From Polaribacter butkevichii (GTDB lineage: Bacteria > Bacteroidota > Bacteroidia > Flavobacteriales > Flavobacteriaceae): DNA of 64,000 bases. The translations under genes and the position numbers were made by a program. The stretch spans positions 2,998,501-3,062,500 of the forward strand of contig NZ_CP150661.1 in NCBI RefSeq assembly GCF_038024105.1, in the 5' to 3' direction. Each line of letters starts with the position of its first letter. Within the stretch, counting starts at the first letter, position 1. Below the pieces are notes generated by a model. The model had not been told where the DNA came from, did no database searches, and saw only the letters and a list, made by a program, of their open reading frames with translations. Shown here one piece after another: positions 29,249 through 38,943 of this stretch.

Positions 29249-29869
29249 ATGGCAAGAAGAGAGAATCCAGAAATTAATGCAGGTTCTATGGCAGATATTG
29301 CCTTCTTGCTGTTAATCTTTTTCTTAGTAACAACAACAATGAATGTTGATTCAGGAGTTTCTAAAAAACTATCTGAAAAACCACCAGCGGATTATGTGCC
29401 ACCTGTTATTAAAGAAAAAAACATTTTTGAGGTAAGCATTAATAGAAATAATGAGCTTTTAGTTGAAGGCGAAAGAATGGATATTAAAGACCTAAAAGAA
29501 GCTGCTATCGCTTTTATTGATAATGGTGGAGGTGAAGGTAAAGTTGAGAATGGTGTTGCTAGTGGACGTTGTAGCTATTGTAAAGGTGAAAGAAGTGAAT
29601 CTTCTTCAGATCACCCAAACAAAGCAATTATTTCGGTACAAAGTGATAGATTAACAGAATATGGAACGTATTTAACTGTTCAAGATCAATTGTTGAAGGC
29701 TTATGCTTCATTAAGAAATAGGTTAAGTATTGAAAAATACAAAATGCCTTTTTCTGAATTAGAAGAAGCTTATAAAGATGATAAGAATAACGAAAATTTG
29801 AAGAAAAAAGTGGAGTTTATCAAAACTAGTTATCCTCAAATTATTTCGGATCAAGAACCTACTAAATAA
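29249..29869 (+). CDS. exbD: ExbD/TolR-family protein, first copy
   Basis: 206 residues. One membrane helix (about 13-31) with the proton-relay Asp in SMADIAFLLLIFF, then a periplasmic domain. It is larger than the second copy because of an insert with a Cys pair (GRCSYCKGERSESSS, about residues 110-124). The Cys pair could form a disulfide or bind a metal. Works with ExbB. Coupled to its neighbours by short gaps. Confidence 0.92.
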   Translation: MARRENPEINAGSMADIAFLLLIFFLVTTTMNVDSGVSKKLSEKPPADYVPPVIKEKNIFEVSINRNNELLVEGERMDIKDLKEAAIAFIDNGGGEGKVENGVASGRCSYCKGERSESSSDHPNKAIISVQSDRLTEYGTYLTVQDQLLKAYASLRNRLSIEKYKMPFSELEEAYKDDKNNENLKKKVEFIKTSYPQIISDQEPTK

Positions 29870-29887
29870 TCTTTAAAATTTAACAGT

Positions 29888-30349
29888 ATGTCTAAATTTA
29901 GAAATAAGAAAAAAGAAGTACCAGCAGTAAATACATCAGCTTTACCTGATATCGTATTTATGTTGTTATTCTTTTTCATGGTAACTACTACCATGAGAGA
30001 AACTTCTTTACAAATTGATGCTCCAAGATTACCGTCGGCAACAGAAGTTAAAAAACTTGAACACAAAAGTTTAGTAACTACTATATACGTAGGTAAAGCA
30101 AAAGATGCTAAATACGGAACTAGTTTTAATAGAATTCAATTGAATGATAAAATAGGTTCTGCAGATGACGTTCCTGCTTTTATTATAAATGCAAGATCTA
30201 AGGTTTCTGAAGCAGAAGTACCATTTATGACGACTTCGATTAAAGCAGATAAAGAATCTAGTGTAGGTACAATTACGGATATTAGATTAAAACTAAGAGA
30301 CGTTAACGCTCTTAAAATTAGTTATTCTGCTTCTAAAAAAACAGAGTAA
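29888..30349 (+). CDS. exbD: ExbD/TolR-family protein, second copy
   Basis: 153 residues. One membrane helix (about 18-36) with the conserved Asp in TSALPDIVFMLLFFF, then a periplasmic domain of normal size. Two unequal ExbD proteins next to one ExbB are usual in Bacteroidetes. Last gene of the operon; followed by a strong terminator 22 bases later. Confidence 0.92.
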   Translation: MSKFRNKKKEVPAVNTSALPDIVFMLLFFFMVTTTMRETSLQIDAPRLPSATEVKKLEHKSLVTTIYVGKAKDAKYGTSFNRIQLNDKIGSADDVPAFIINARSKVSEAEVPFMTTSIKADKESSVGTITDIRLKLRDVNALKISYSASKKTE

Positions 30350-30370
30350 TCTTTATAATATAATTGTAAT

Positions 30371-30406
30371 AAAAAAAGGATAATTCATTTGAATTATCCT
30401 TTTTTT
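30371..30406 (+). terminator. Terminator of the exb operon
   Basis: Perfect 15-base stem AAAAAAGGATAATTC / GAATTATCCTTTTTT, ATTT loop, then Ts. Confidence 0.92.
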
Positions 30407-30478
30407 ATGTTTTTTTTTTTTGAGTAAAACAGTTCTACTAATGAAATATTGTATCTTTAGACTACGTTAATTTTGTAT

Positions 30479-31156
30479 ATGAAAACAGCTATTACCTCCT
30501 TTTTATTATTGATGAATGTTATGGTGTCTTTTGCTCAGAAAGATTCTTTAGAACTAGGAAATAGATATGCAGACGATCAAATTTATGTAGCTGTTTCTTA
30601 TGCTCAGTTTTATGATCAACCAACTGTAATTTCTAAAAGTAATTTTTCGTATGGGCTTTCTGTAGGGTTTATCAAGGATATAATATTAAATAAGCAAGGA
30701 AATATATCTATCGCAGCCGGAGTTGGCTATGGTTTTGATTTTTTCAATCATAAATTAAAGATTCAAAAAATTAATAATGAAATTGTTTTTAGTCAAGATA
30801 ATACTATTAGTTCAAATTTATTTAAGTCGCATAACTTAGAGTTTCCTTTAGAGTTTAGATGGAGAACTTCTACAGCTAATAAATATAGCTTTTGGAGAAT
30901 TTATGGTGGCGTAAAATTTGCTTACAATCTATCGAATAAATTTCAGTTTGATGACGATACTCAAACTACTTTTAAGTATTCTAATATCTCTAATTATAAT
31001 AATTTGCAGTATGGTTTAACCTTATCTGCAGGGTATGATGAGTTTAATATCAATATTTATTATGGATTAACACCTATTTTTAATAATAGTGTTATAAATG
31101 GCGAAGTGATAAATACAAAGATTTTAAAATTTGGACTGATTTTCTATATTTTATAA
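30479..31156 (+). CDS. Outer-membrane beta-barrel protein, PorT-like
   Basis: 225 residues from ATG 30479 (an in-frame TTG lies two codons earlier). Signal peptide (about 1-20, ending SFAQ) and then alternating strands ending in FYIL, as in small outer-membrane barrels. Size and position just after exbD resemble PorT, a type IX secretion assembly factor of Bacteroidetes, but I cannot see a decisive motif, so the PorT name is tentative. The stop overlaps the convergent next gene by 6 bases. Confidence 0.6.
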   Translation: MKTAITSFLLLMNVMVSFAQKDSLELGNRYADDQIYVAVSYAQFYDQPTVISKSNFSYGLSVGFIKDIILNKQGNISIAAGVGYGFDFFNHKLKIQKINNEIVFSQDNTISSNLFKSHNLEFPLEFRWRTSTANKYSFWRIYGGVKFAYNLSNKFQFDDDTQTTFKYSNISNYNNLQYGLTLSAGYDEFNINIYYGLTPIFNNSVINGEVINTKILKFGLIFYIL

Positions 31157-31750
31157 AAAATAGAAAACGATTATTGGAGATAGAAATCCTAATACAAACC
31201 CTAAATAAACTTCTTTTTGTGTATGTGCTTTTAAATGCAAACGTGCACTAGCAACTATACCTGAGAGTAGTATTGAGCAAATAATTAGGATTATTAAATT
31301 CTGCTGATAGATTAGGCTTAAAATAAAAAAGAACCCTGTAGTGATGCCTAATGATGTTAAATGGATACTTGTTTTTATCTTAAAGGCGAATAAGATATAG
31401 ATAAAAAGTAATCCTAAAGTTGTGGCATAAAAAAGGATTCCCAAATCTATTAAATTATGTATTCCGTATAGGGTATTACCCAATAGATAGAACAGAACAA
31501 TCATCATAGCGATAGGAACTTTTCTTTCTTGAATACTTTCTGCTTTAAAAGATTTAATGAGCTTAAATCTCTTAAAAAGGATAAGAACAAGTAAAGGTAT
31601 TATGTATGTTGTTAAAAATATTAAACCTAAAACCGTAAACTTTTGCGAACTATTAAAGTTATTTTGTATAAAAATAAAATATAAGAATATGCCAATTGTT
31701 GGTACAACAATTGGGTGTAACATTACGGATATAAATTTATAAAACTTCAC
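31151..31750 (-). CDS. Membrane protein with PAP2-like C-terminus
   Basis: 199 residues with about six helices. Near the end, SARLHLKAHTQKEVYLG resembles motif 3 of PAP2 phosphatases (SRxxxxxHxxxD), with Glu in place of the Asp. A possible motif 2 is SIHLTSLGI, but the PSGH signature is not conserved. It may be a lipid phosphatase relative or an inactive member. Its ATG overlaps the rpoN stop (TGA/ATG), so it is probably in the rpoN unit. Confidence 0.6.
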   Translation of the reverse strand: MKFYKFISVMLHPIVVPTIGIFLYFIFIQNNFNSSQKFTVLGLIFLTTYIIPLLVLILFKRFKLIKSFKAESIQERKVPIAMMIVLFYLLGNTLYGIHNLIDLGILFYATTLGLLFIYILFAFKIKTSIHLTSLGITTGFFFILSLIYQQNLIILIICSILLSGIVASARLHLKAHTQKEVYLGFVLGFLSPIIVFYFL

Positions 31751-33207
31751 TAAATTTCTTTTCTTAAACGCGCCACAGGTAAATCTAACTGCTCTCTATA
31801 TTTAGCTACTGTTCTTCTTGCTATTGGATATCCTTTTTCTTTTAGAATGGCTGCTAGCTTTTCATCTGTTAAAGGTTTTTTCTTGTTCTCTTCTAAGATT
31901 ACAGTTTCTAAAATCTTCTTTATTTCTTTGGTAGAAACATCTTCTCCTTGATCATTTTTCATAGATTCAGAAAAGAATTCTTTAATTAGTTTTGTTCCGT
32001 AAGGAGTAGATACATATTTACTGTTTGCAACTCTAGACACGGTAGAAACATCCATGTTAATCTTATCTGCAATGTCTTTTAAAATCATTGGTTTTAACTT
32101 GCGTTCATCACCTGTTAAAAAATAATCGTATTGATAATGCATAATAGTATTCATGGTCACCAAAAGTGTTTGCTGACGTTGTTTTATAGCATCAATAAAC
32201 CACTTTGCGGAATCTAATTTTTGTTTGATAAAAAATACTGCGTCTTTTTGAGATTTACTTTTTACACTTGCTTCTTGGTATCCTTTTAGCATGTTGTTGT
32301 ATTCTCTAGAAATATGCAATTCTGGTGCATTTCTAGAGTTTAAAACCAAGTCTAATTCTCCATCAATAAGTTTAATAGAAAAATCAGGAACAATTTGTTC
32401 TGCAATTTTATTATTACCAGCGTAAGAACTACCAGGTTTAGGATTTAGTTTAGAAATTTCTTTATTTACTTCCTTTAATTCATCTTCAGAAATATTAAAT
32501 TTTTCTTGTAGTTTTTTGTAATGCTTTTTTACAAAATGATCAAAGGCAGATTCTAAAATGTCAATGGCTAAACTTCTTATTTTGTTTTTTTCTTTTCTTT
32601 TTAGTTGAATGATTAAACACTCTTTTAAATCTCTAGCTCCAACACCAATAGGATCTAAGGTGTGCACTACTTTTTTTAGGATAGATATAACTTTCTCTTC
32701 AGTAGTAAAAACATTTTCTGTAAACGCCAAATCATCTACTAAATCTAAAATATCTCTTCTTATATAACCGCTATCATCAATACTACCTACTAAAAATTCT
32801 GCAATAGCAAGTTCTTCTTCATTAAAACTATAAGTACTTAATTGATTTTTTAAAGATTGATGAAAGCTTGTCCCAGATGCATAAGGCACATTTTTTTCTT
32901 CATCATCTGCAGAATAATTGTTTGCTTGAGTTTTGTAATTAGGTATTTCATCATCGCTCAAATACTCATCAATATTGATGTCTTCTGCTTCAATTTTCTC
33001 ATTACCGGTATCATCAAACTCATTAGATAAATCATCATCTATAGCATCAGAATCATCTTTACCTGTGTCTAACGCAGGGTTTTCTTCAATTTCTTGCTTT
33101 AAGCGTTCTTCAAAAGCTTGCGTAGGCAATTGAATTAACTTCATCAACTGTATTTGTTGAGGAGATAATTTTTGTAAGAGTTTGTATTGTAAACTTTGTT
33201 TTAGCAT
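31750..33207 (-). CDS. rpoN: RNA polymerase sigma-54 factor
   Basis: 485 residues. The N-terminal activator-interacting region is glutamine- and leucine-rich (LSPQQIQLMKLIQLP), followed by an acidic linker, the core-binding domain (about 110-290), the DNA-binding domain, and the RpoN box ARRTVAKYRE (463-472) near the end. It needs an AAA+ activator, none of which is in this window. Preceded on the minus strand by asnS with a terminator between, so it probably has its own promoter. Confidence 0.97.
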   Translation of the reverse strand: MLKQSLQYKLLQKLSPQQIQLMKLIQLPTQAFEERLKQEIEENPALDTGKDDSDAIDDDLSNEFDDTGNEKIEAEDINIDEYLSDDEIPNYKTQANNYSADDEEKNVPYASGTSFHQSLKNQLSTYSFNEEELAIAEFLVGSIDDSGYIRRDILDLVDDLAFTENVFTTEEKVISILKKVVHTLDPIGVGARDLKECLIIQLKRKEKNKIRSLAIDILESAFDHFVKKHYKKLQEKFNISEDELKEVNKEISKLNPKPGSSYAGNNKIAEQIVPDFSIKLIDGELDLVLNSRNAPELHISREYNNMLKGYQEASVKSKSQKDAVFFIKQKLDSAKWFIDAIKQRQQTLLVTMNTIMHYQYDYFLTGDERKLKPMILKDIADKINMDVSTVSRVANSKYVSTPYGTKLIKEFFSESMKNDQGEDVSTKEIKKILETVILEENKKKPLTDEKLAAILKEKGYPIARRTVAKYREQLDLPVARLRKEI

Positions 33208-33234
33208 ATAGACAAATATATGAAATAGGTTAAA

Positions 33235-33267
33235 ATAAAAAACGTCATTCTGTTAGGAATGACGTTT
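33235..33267 (-). terminator. Terminator of asnS
   Basis: On the minus strand AAACGTCATTC / GAATGACGTTT, then Ts, between asnS and rpoN. Confidence 0.85.
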
Positions 33268-33293
33268 CATATTATAAAATTTTAGTATTTCTT

Positions 33294-34730
33294 TTAAAAC
33301 TCTGCGTTTTGTGGAGTTCTTGGAAAAGGAATTACGTCTCTAATGTTATTCATTCCTGTTGTAAATTGCACTAATCTTTCAAAACCTAAGCCAAATCCAG
33401 AATGTACTGCTGTTCCAAATTTTCTTAAATCTAAATACCACCACAATTCTTTTTCTTCGATACCTAATACTTTCATTTTATCAACTAAAACATCATAACG
33501 TTCTTCTCTTTGAGAACCTCCTACGATTTCTCCAATGCCAGGAAATAATACATCCATGGCCCTTACTGTTTTACCATCGTCATTTAAACGCATGTAAAAT
33601 GCTTTGATGTTTGCTGGGTAATCAAATAAAATTACAGGACATTTAAAGTGTTTTTCAACTAAAAAACGTTCGTGTTCAGATTGTAAATCGGCTCCCCATT
33701 CGTTAATAGGGAATTGAAATTTTTTCTTTTTATTTGGTTTCGAATTTCTAAGAATATCTATCGCTTCTGTATAGGAAACTCTTTTAAAGTTGTTATCAAC
33801 AACAAATTTTAATTTATTTAACAAACTCATTTCACTTCTTTCAGCTTGTGGCTTGCTTTTTTCTTCTTGCGTTAAACGTTGGTCTAAAAAGGCTAAATCA
33901 TCTTCACACTTTTCTAAAACATAGTTTATTACATATTTTATAAAGTCTTCTGCTAAATCCATATTACCATCCAAATCCATAAAGGCAACTTCTGGTTCTA
34001 TCATCCAAAATTCTGCTAAATGACGCGTGGTATTAGAGTTTTCTGCTCTAAAAGTTGGACCAAAAGTATATGCTTTACCCAATGCCATTGCAAAAGTTTC
34101 TGCTTCTAATTGTCCGGAAACGGTTAAGTTAGTTTCTTTACCAAAAAAGTCTTTAGAATAATCTACTTTTCCGTCTTCTGTAACTGGGGCTTCATTGTCT
34201 TTAAAAGTAGTAACTCTAAACATTTCTCCTGCACCTTCTGCATCAGAACCTGTAACAATTGGAGTGTGAACATAGTTGAAATCTCTTTCTTGAAAATACT
34301 GATGTACGGCAAATGATAATTTAGAACGTACACGCATTACAGCGCTAAATGTATTAGTTCTAACACGTAAATGTGCATTTTCTCTTAAGAATTCGAAACT
34401 GTGTTTTTTAGGTTGAATAGGGTATTCATCTGGATTAGAATCTCCTAGAATTTCTATTTCGGTAACCTGAATTTCTACAGACTGTCCTCTTCCTTGACTT
34501 GCGGCTAAAGTTCCTTTTATAGCAATTGCTGCACCTGTTGTAATTCTTTTTAATGTATTTTCATCTGTGTTTTCAAAATCGATTACACATTGAATATTAT
34601 TAATAGTAGAACCATCATTTAAAGCAATAAAACGATTGCTTCTAAAAGTTCTAACCCATCCTTTTAATTGTACTTCTTGTAATAATAATCCTTCCGACTT
34701 TAAAAGTTCGGCAACGTTGCTGTTTATCAT
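33294..34730 (-). CDS. asnS: Asparagine-tRNA ligase
   Basis: 478 residues, a class IIb aminoacyl-tRNA synthetase. The N-terminal OB-fold anticodon-binding domain (about 1-110) is followed by the class II core with motif 2 around [17 protein letters not shown] and motif 3 [12 protein letters not shown] near the C-terminus. Charges tRNA-Asn in the cytosol. A single gene with its own terminator at 33267-33240. Confidence 0.97.
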   Translation of the reverse strand: MINSNVAELLKSEGLLLQEVQLKGWVRTFRSNRFIALNDGSTINNIQCVIDFENTDENTLKRITTGAAIAIKGTLAASQGRGQSVEIQVTEIEILGDSNPDEYPIQPKKHSFEFLRENAHLRVRTNTFSAVMRVRSKLSFAVHQYFQERDFNYVHTPIVTGSDAEGAGEMFRVTTFKDNEAPVTEDGKVDYSKDFFGKETNLTVSGQLEAETFAMALGKAYTFGPTFRAENSNTTRHLAEFWMIEPEVAFMDLDGNMDLAEDFIKYVINYVLEKCEDDLAFLDQRLTQEEKSKPQAERSEMSLLNKLKFVVDNNFKRVSYTEAIDILRNSKPNKKKKFQFPINEWGADLQSEHERFLVEKHFKCPVILFDYPANIKAFYMRLNDDGKTVRAMDVLFPGIGEIVGGSQREERYDVLVDKMKVLGIEEKELWWYLDLRKFGTAVHSGFGLGFERLVQFTTGMNNIRDVIPFPRTPQNAEF

Positions 34731-34942
34731 ATTCTTATAATATTGATATAAATATATGTTATAATTAAAAAGTAAAGATACTTTTTTGATATAAGATGAG
34801 CAATGATATCTTTAAGTTGTTTCTAATAGAATTTAGGGGTAAAACATCTTAAAAAAGATACTTATTTTTATATACTTTTAAACCGTTAGAAATTTATGTT
34901 ATTATTTGAATTATATAATATGTTAATTTCTTTCATTAACTT

Positions 34943-34980
34943 AAAAATCGGATGTTTTTATAAAACATCCGATTTTTTTT
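34943..34980 (-). terminator. Terminator downstream of the RND gene
   Basis: Near-perfect stem AAAAATCGGATGTTTT / AAAACATCCGATTTTT flanked by A and T runs, so it could act in both directions. The rest of the 280-base gap to asnS shows nothing else. Confidence 0.85.
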
Positions 34981-35010
34981 ATTTGGGCTATATTTTATCA
35001 AACTAAAATA

Positions 35011-37386
35011 TTATTCGTCTGTTAGTTCTTCCTTTGGTGGAAATATTTTTATTGCAGGCTCTTTAAATACTTTTTTATTGGCTATTTTCTTTTCAAAAGT
35101 TAATAGTAAGGATGGTAATAATAATAAGTTAGAAACCATGGCTAATAATAAAGTAATAGATACTAAACCTCCTAACGCAATGGTACCTCCAAAACTAGAA
35201 AGGGTAAAAGTTAAAAAACCAAAAAATAACACTATAGAAGTATAAAACATACTAACACCGGTTTCTCTAAGAGCAGCGTAAACAGAGGTTTTTACACGCC
35301 AATTATTGGTCATTAATTCTTGACGATATTTCGCTAAAAAGTGAATGGTATCATCTACCGATATCCCAAAAGCAATACTAAATACTAAAATGGTTGATGG
35401 TTTTATTGGTATGCCAATAAAGCCCATTAAACCTGCCGTAATTAGTAATGGTAGTATGTTTGGAATCAGGGAAATAAATATCATTTGTGGCGATCTAAAC
35501 ATCCAAGCCATAAAAATGGCGATTAATAAAATTGCTAATGATAAAGATATTACTAAATTTTTGATCAAATAATTGGTCCCTTTTATAAAAACTAATGCTT
35601 TACCTGTTATAGAAACTTTATAATCGTCTGTTGGAAATTCTTTAGCTATAACAGCTTTAAGTCTTTCTTGAATGACATTCATTTTTTCAGTACCAATGTC
35701 TTTCATAAACGTTGTTATTCTGGCATATCGACCTGTAGAATCTACAAAGTTTTTAAGCATACCTGCTTCACTGTTAGAGTTTTTAGTATATGCAAAAATG
35801 TAACTCTGTTCTTGACTTGTTGGTAATTGATAATATTTAGGATTACCTCTGTAATACGCTTGTTTAGAGTATTTAACTAAGTTGGTAACCGATATTGGTT
35901 TAGATAGTTCTGGAAAAGTTTCAATGGCTTCATTTATTTTTTCCATCTTTTTTAAAGTAGAGAGTTTCATAACTCCCTTTTCTTTTTTAGTATCTACCAA
36001 TATTTCTAACGGCATGATACCTCCAAATTCTCTTTCAAAAAATTTAATATCTTGATAGAACTCTAAACTTTTAGGCATATCTTCTATTAAACTACCAGAT
36101 ACTTTAATTTTATAAACACCAATAATTGCTGCAACAATAACAATTACTGTGGTAAAATAAATAGTAATTCTTCTATTTTTAACCGTTTTTTCCATCCAAT
36201 TTACCACATTTTCAATCCACTTTGTTTCTAAGTGATTTAAATGTTTCTTCTTAGGAAGCGGCATAAAACTATATAAAATAGGTATAATAAGTAATGCTAA
36301 AATAAAGATACTAATAATGTTTACAGAGGCTAGAATACCAAACTCACGAAGTAGATTACTTTTTACAAAAACAAAAGTTGCAAAACCAGATGCCGTGGTA
36401 ATATTGGTCATTAAAGTAGCATTTCCTACTTTAGATATTACTCGTTGTAAGGCTTTGGCTTGTTGTCCGTGTTTTTTTATTTCTTGTTGATATTTATTTA
36501 TCAGAAATACAGCATTGGGTACTCCAATAACAATAATTAAAGGAGGTATTAATGCAGACAATACTGTGATTTCATACTGAAACCAACCAATAAATCCAAA
36601 TGCCCAGATAACACCAATCATTACTACTAAAAGCGTAATAAATGTAGCTCTAAAGGATCTAAAGAAAAAGAAGAAAATAATAGCTGTTATACCTAATGCT
36701 CCCCCTACAAAGAGTATAATTTCATCTTGTATATTTTGTGCGTTTAGGGTTCTAATGTAAGGCATACCAGAAACACGTACGTTTACATTGTTTTCCTTTT
36801 CAAATTGTTTTATTGTTGGTATTAATGTATCAAAAATAAAATCTCTACGTTTAGGAGTATTTATAATTGATTTTTTAATATAAATTGCTGTTTGTAATGT
36901 TCCTGTTTCTTTATTAAAAAGTAAATTATCGTAGAAAGGAAGTTTTTCGAAAAGTTGTTTTTTAATTTCCAATACTTCTTCTGAGGTAGTAGGTTCTTCC
37001 TCATACAAAGGTTCTAATACAAATTTTCTTTGTTTTCTATCTGCTTTTAATTTTTGTACATCAGCAATAGAAATTGTAAAATCGATTTCTTCTAAACTAT
37101 CAAATTTCCGAACTAAATTGTTCCAGGCATTAAATTTCTTAGGTGTAAAAACAGTAGAGTCTTTAATCCCTAAAATTACTAAGTTGCCCTCTTCACCAAA
37201 GATCTTTAAAAATTGGTTGTATTGTATGTTTGCCTCATGATCTTCTGGCAATAGGTTTGCTTCTGTATATGAAAATTTCATATACTTCATCTGTGATGCT
37301 AATAAGCCTGTAATGATTGCAATACCTAGTAAAACCAAATAACGGTTTCTTAAGATAGTACCAGCAACTTTTGTCCAAAAATTCAT
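35011..37386 (-). CDS. RND-family (MMPL-type) transporter
   Basis: 791 residues, with two repeats of one membrane helix, a periplasmic domain and a five-helix cluster. Helix 1 is about 14-30; first cluster about 222-390; second cluster about 615-770. The motif SVDDTIHFLAKYRQE in the second half matches the conserved helix-4 DD of this family. It is an inner-membrane proton-driven exporter; substrate unknown (lipid or hydrophobic cargo in relatives). No membrane-fusion or TolC partner is adjacent. Follows frr with a terminator between, so probably separate. Confidence 0.88.
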   Translation of the reverse strand: MNFWTKVAGTILRNRYLVLLGIAIITGLLASQMKYMKFSYTEANLLPEDHEANIQYNQFLKIFGEEGNLVILGIKDSTVFTPKKFNAWNNLVRKFDSLEEIDFTISIADVQKLKADRKQRKFVLEPLYEEEPTTSEEVLEIKKQLFEKLPFYDNLLFNKETGTLQTAIYIKKSIINTPKRRDFIFDTLIPTIKQFEKENNVNVRVSGMPYIRTLNAQNIQDEIILFVGGALGITAIIFFFFFRSFRATFITLLVVMIGVIWAFGFIGWFQYEITVLSALIPPLIIVIGVPNAVFLINKYQQEIKKHGQQAKALQRVISKVGNATLMTNITTASGFATFVFVKSNLLREFGILASVNIISIFILALLIIPILYSFMPLPKKKHLNHLETKWIENVVNWMEKTVKNRRITIYFTTVIVIVAAIIGVYKIKVSGSLIEDMPKSLEFYQDIKFFEREFGGIMPLEILVDTKKEKGVMKLSTLKKMEKINEAIETFPELSKPISVTNLVKYSKQAYYRGNPKYYQLPTSQEQSYIFAYTKNSNSEAGMLKNFVDSTGRYARITTFMKDIGTEKMNVIQERLKAVIAKEFPTDDYKVSITGKALVFIKGTNYLIKNLVISLSLAILLIAIFMAWMFRSPQMIFISLIPNILPLLITAGLMGFIGIPIKPSTILVFSIAFGISVDDTIHFLAKYRQELMTNNWRVKTSVYAALRETGVSMFYTSIVLFFGFLTFTLSSFGGTIALGGLVSITLLLAMVSNLLLLPSLLLTFEKKIANKKVFKEPAIKIFPPKEELTDE

Positions 37387-37432
37387 TCAGTTATATTTAC
37401 GAAAATGTAGTTAAATTGTGTGTAGTGCAAAT

Positions 37433-37464
37433 AAAAAGAGAGTGTTAAGAAACACCCTCTTTTT
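37433..37464 (-). terminator. Terminator of the pyrH-frr unit
   Basis: Minus-strand stem AAAAAGAGGGTGTT / AACACTCTCTTTTT with one mismatch, then a T-rich tail, 17 bases after the frr stop. Confidence 0.8.
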
Positions 37465-37480
37465 ATTGCTTAGGTTTTTA

Positions 37481-38035
37481 TTAAACCTTCATTATTTCTA
37501 CTTCTTTTACAGCCAGTTTTTCTTCTGTTTGTTTTACGAAAGTATCAGTAAGTTTTTGAATATCGTCTTCTGCAATTTTTTTCATATCATCAGAAACGTC
37601 TGTTTTTTTGATTTCATTATTTGCATCTTTACGAGCATTTCTAATACCAACTTTTGCGTGTTCTGCTTCTGCTTTAGCTTGTTTAGCAAGACCAATTCTT
37701 CGTTCTTCTGTTAATGGTGGTACGTTAATCATTATAATATCACCATTGTTCATTGGGTTAAAACCAAGATTAGCAATCATTATTGCTTTTTCTATAGGTT
37801 GTAGCATGTTTTTTTCCCAAGGTTGCACAGAGATAGTTCTAGGGTCTGGTGTGTTAACATTTGCTACTTGACTTAATGGTGTTTGAGAACCATAGTAATC
37901 TACCATAACGTTAGATAACATTGCAGGCGTTGCTTTACCTGCTCTAATAGTTCTTAATTCTTTCACTAAATGCTCAATAGCATTATTCATTGCTTCTTTA
38001 GCAGTATCTAGTATAAATTCTATTTCTTCGTTCAT
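37481..38035 (-). CDS. frr: Ribosome recycling factor
   Basis: 184 residues, family length. Shows KELRTIRAGKATPAML, VNTPDPRTISVQPWEKNML, and PLTEERRIGLAKQAKAEAE-type segments of the three-helix domain. Releases the ribosome from mRNA after termination with EF-G. Lies 27 bases after pyrH on the same strand, a standard pairing. Confidence 0.97.
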   Translation of the reverse strand: MNEEIEFILDTAKEAMNNAIEHLVKELRTIRAGKATPAMLSNVMVDYYGSQTPLSQVANVNTPDPRTISVQPWEKNMLQPIEKAIMIANLGFNPMNNGDIIMINVPPLTEERRIGLAKQAKAEAEHAKVGIRNARKDANNEIKKTDVSDDMKKIAEDDIQKLTDTFVKQTEEKLAVKEVEIMKV

Positions 38036-38062
38036 CTTAAGTAAATTTTAAAAATATGCTGT

Positions 38063-38773
38063 TTATAGAGAGTCAACAATAGTACCAATTTTTTCTCCTG
38101 AAACTAATTTCATTAAGTTTCCATTTGTATTCATGTCAAAAACAATAATTGGTAGGTTGTTTTCTTCACTCAATGTAAATGCAGTCATATCCATTACTTT
38201 TAATCCTTTTTTAATAACGTCTTTAAAAGTAATTTTTTCGAATTTTATGGCATCTTTATTTTTTTCTGGATCTACATCGTAAATTCCATCTACTCGAGTT
38301 CCTTTTAAGATAGCATCAGCATCTATTTCAATTGCTCTTAAAACAGCAGCAGTATCGGTTGTAAAATATGGATTACCTGTACCTGCTCCAAAAATAACAA
38401 CTCTTCCTTTTTCTAAATGACGAATCGCTTTTCTTTTGATATATGGTTCTGCAACTTCTTTAATTTCTAGAGCTGTTTGTAAGCGTGTGTCTACATTTTG
38501 GTCTTCTAGTGCGCTCTGTAGAGCTAATCCGTTAATGCAGGTTGCTAACATGCCCATGTGATCTCCTTGTACACGATCCATACCATTAGCTGCACCAGCA
38601 ACTCCTCTAAAAATGTTTCCACCACCAATTACAATAGCAACTTCAATACCTTTAGCTACTATTCCTTTTATTTCTTTTGCATATTCTGCTAGACGTTTAG
38701 GATCTATACCATATTGTCTATCACCCATTAGTGCTTCTCCGCTTAATTTTAAAAGAATTCTATTATATTGCAT
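38063..38773 (-). CDS. pyrH: UMP kinase
   Basis: 236 residues. Phosphorylates UMP to UDP in pyrimidine synthesis. The opening [14 protein letters not shown], the [10 protein letters not shown] motif, [17 protein letters not shown] and [16 protein letters not shown] are all present. A TAATTTTG box followed by CA lies at 38801-38794 on this strand, 20 bases before the ATG. First gene of pyrH-frr; separated from tsf by a terminator. Confidence 0.97.
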   Translation of the reverse strand: MQYNRILLKLSGEALMGDRQYGIDPKRLAEYAKEIKGIVAKGIEVAIVIGGGNIFRGVAGAANGMDRVQGDHMGMLATCINGLALQSALEDQNVDTRLQTALEIKEVAEPYIKRKAIRHLEKGRVVIFGAGTGNPYFTTDTAAVLRAIEIDADAILKGTRVDGIYDVDPEKNKDAIKFEKITFKDVIKKGLKVMDMTAFTLSEENNLPIIVFDMNTNGNLMKLVSGEKIGTIVDSL

Positions 38774-38835
38774 AGTTTGTTTTGAAAGTTGTGCAAAATT
38801 AAGCTTTTTTTTTGAGTTTCCTTTTTCTTAGAAAT

Positions 38836-38879
38836 AAAAAAACCTCACAATTCTAAAATTATAGAATGTGAGGTTTTTA
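38836..38879 (-). terminator. Terminator of the rplM-tsf ribosomal operon
   Basis: Minus-strand long stem AAAAACCTCACATTCTA / TAGAATTGTGAGGTTTTT (one bulge), then Ts, 65 bases after the tsf stop. Confidence 0.85.
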
Positions 38880-38943
38880 AAAATTTATTTTCTTGTTAAC
38901 TCAAGTTAATTGAGTTTATAATTAACAAGAATTGCAGTAAGGT

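Noticed and set aside
37418..37871. Plus-strand frames opposite frr
   Set aside because: Composition is Phe/Cys-rich from antisense reading of a highly conserved gene; no family signal.
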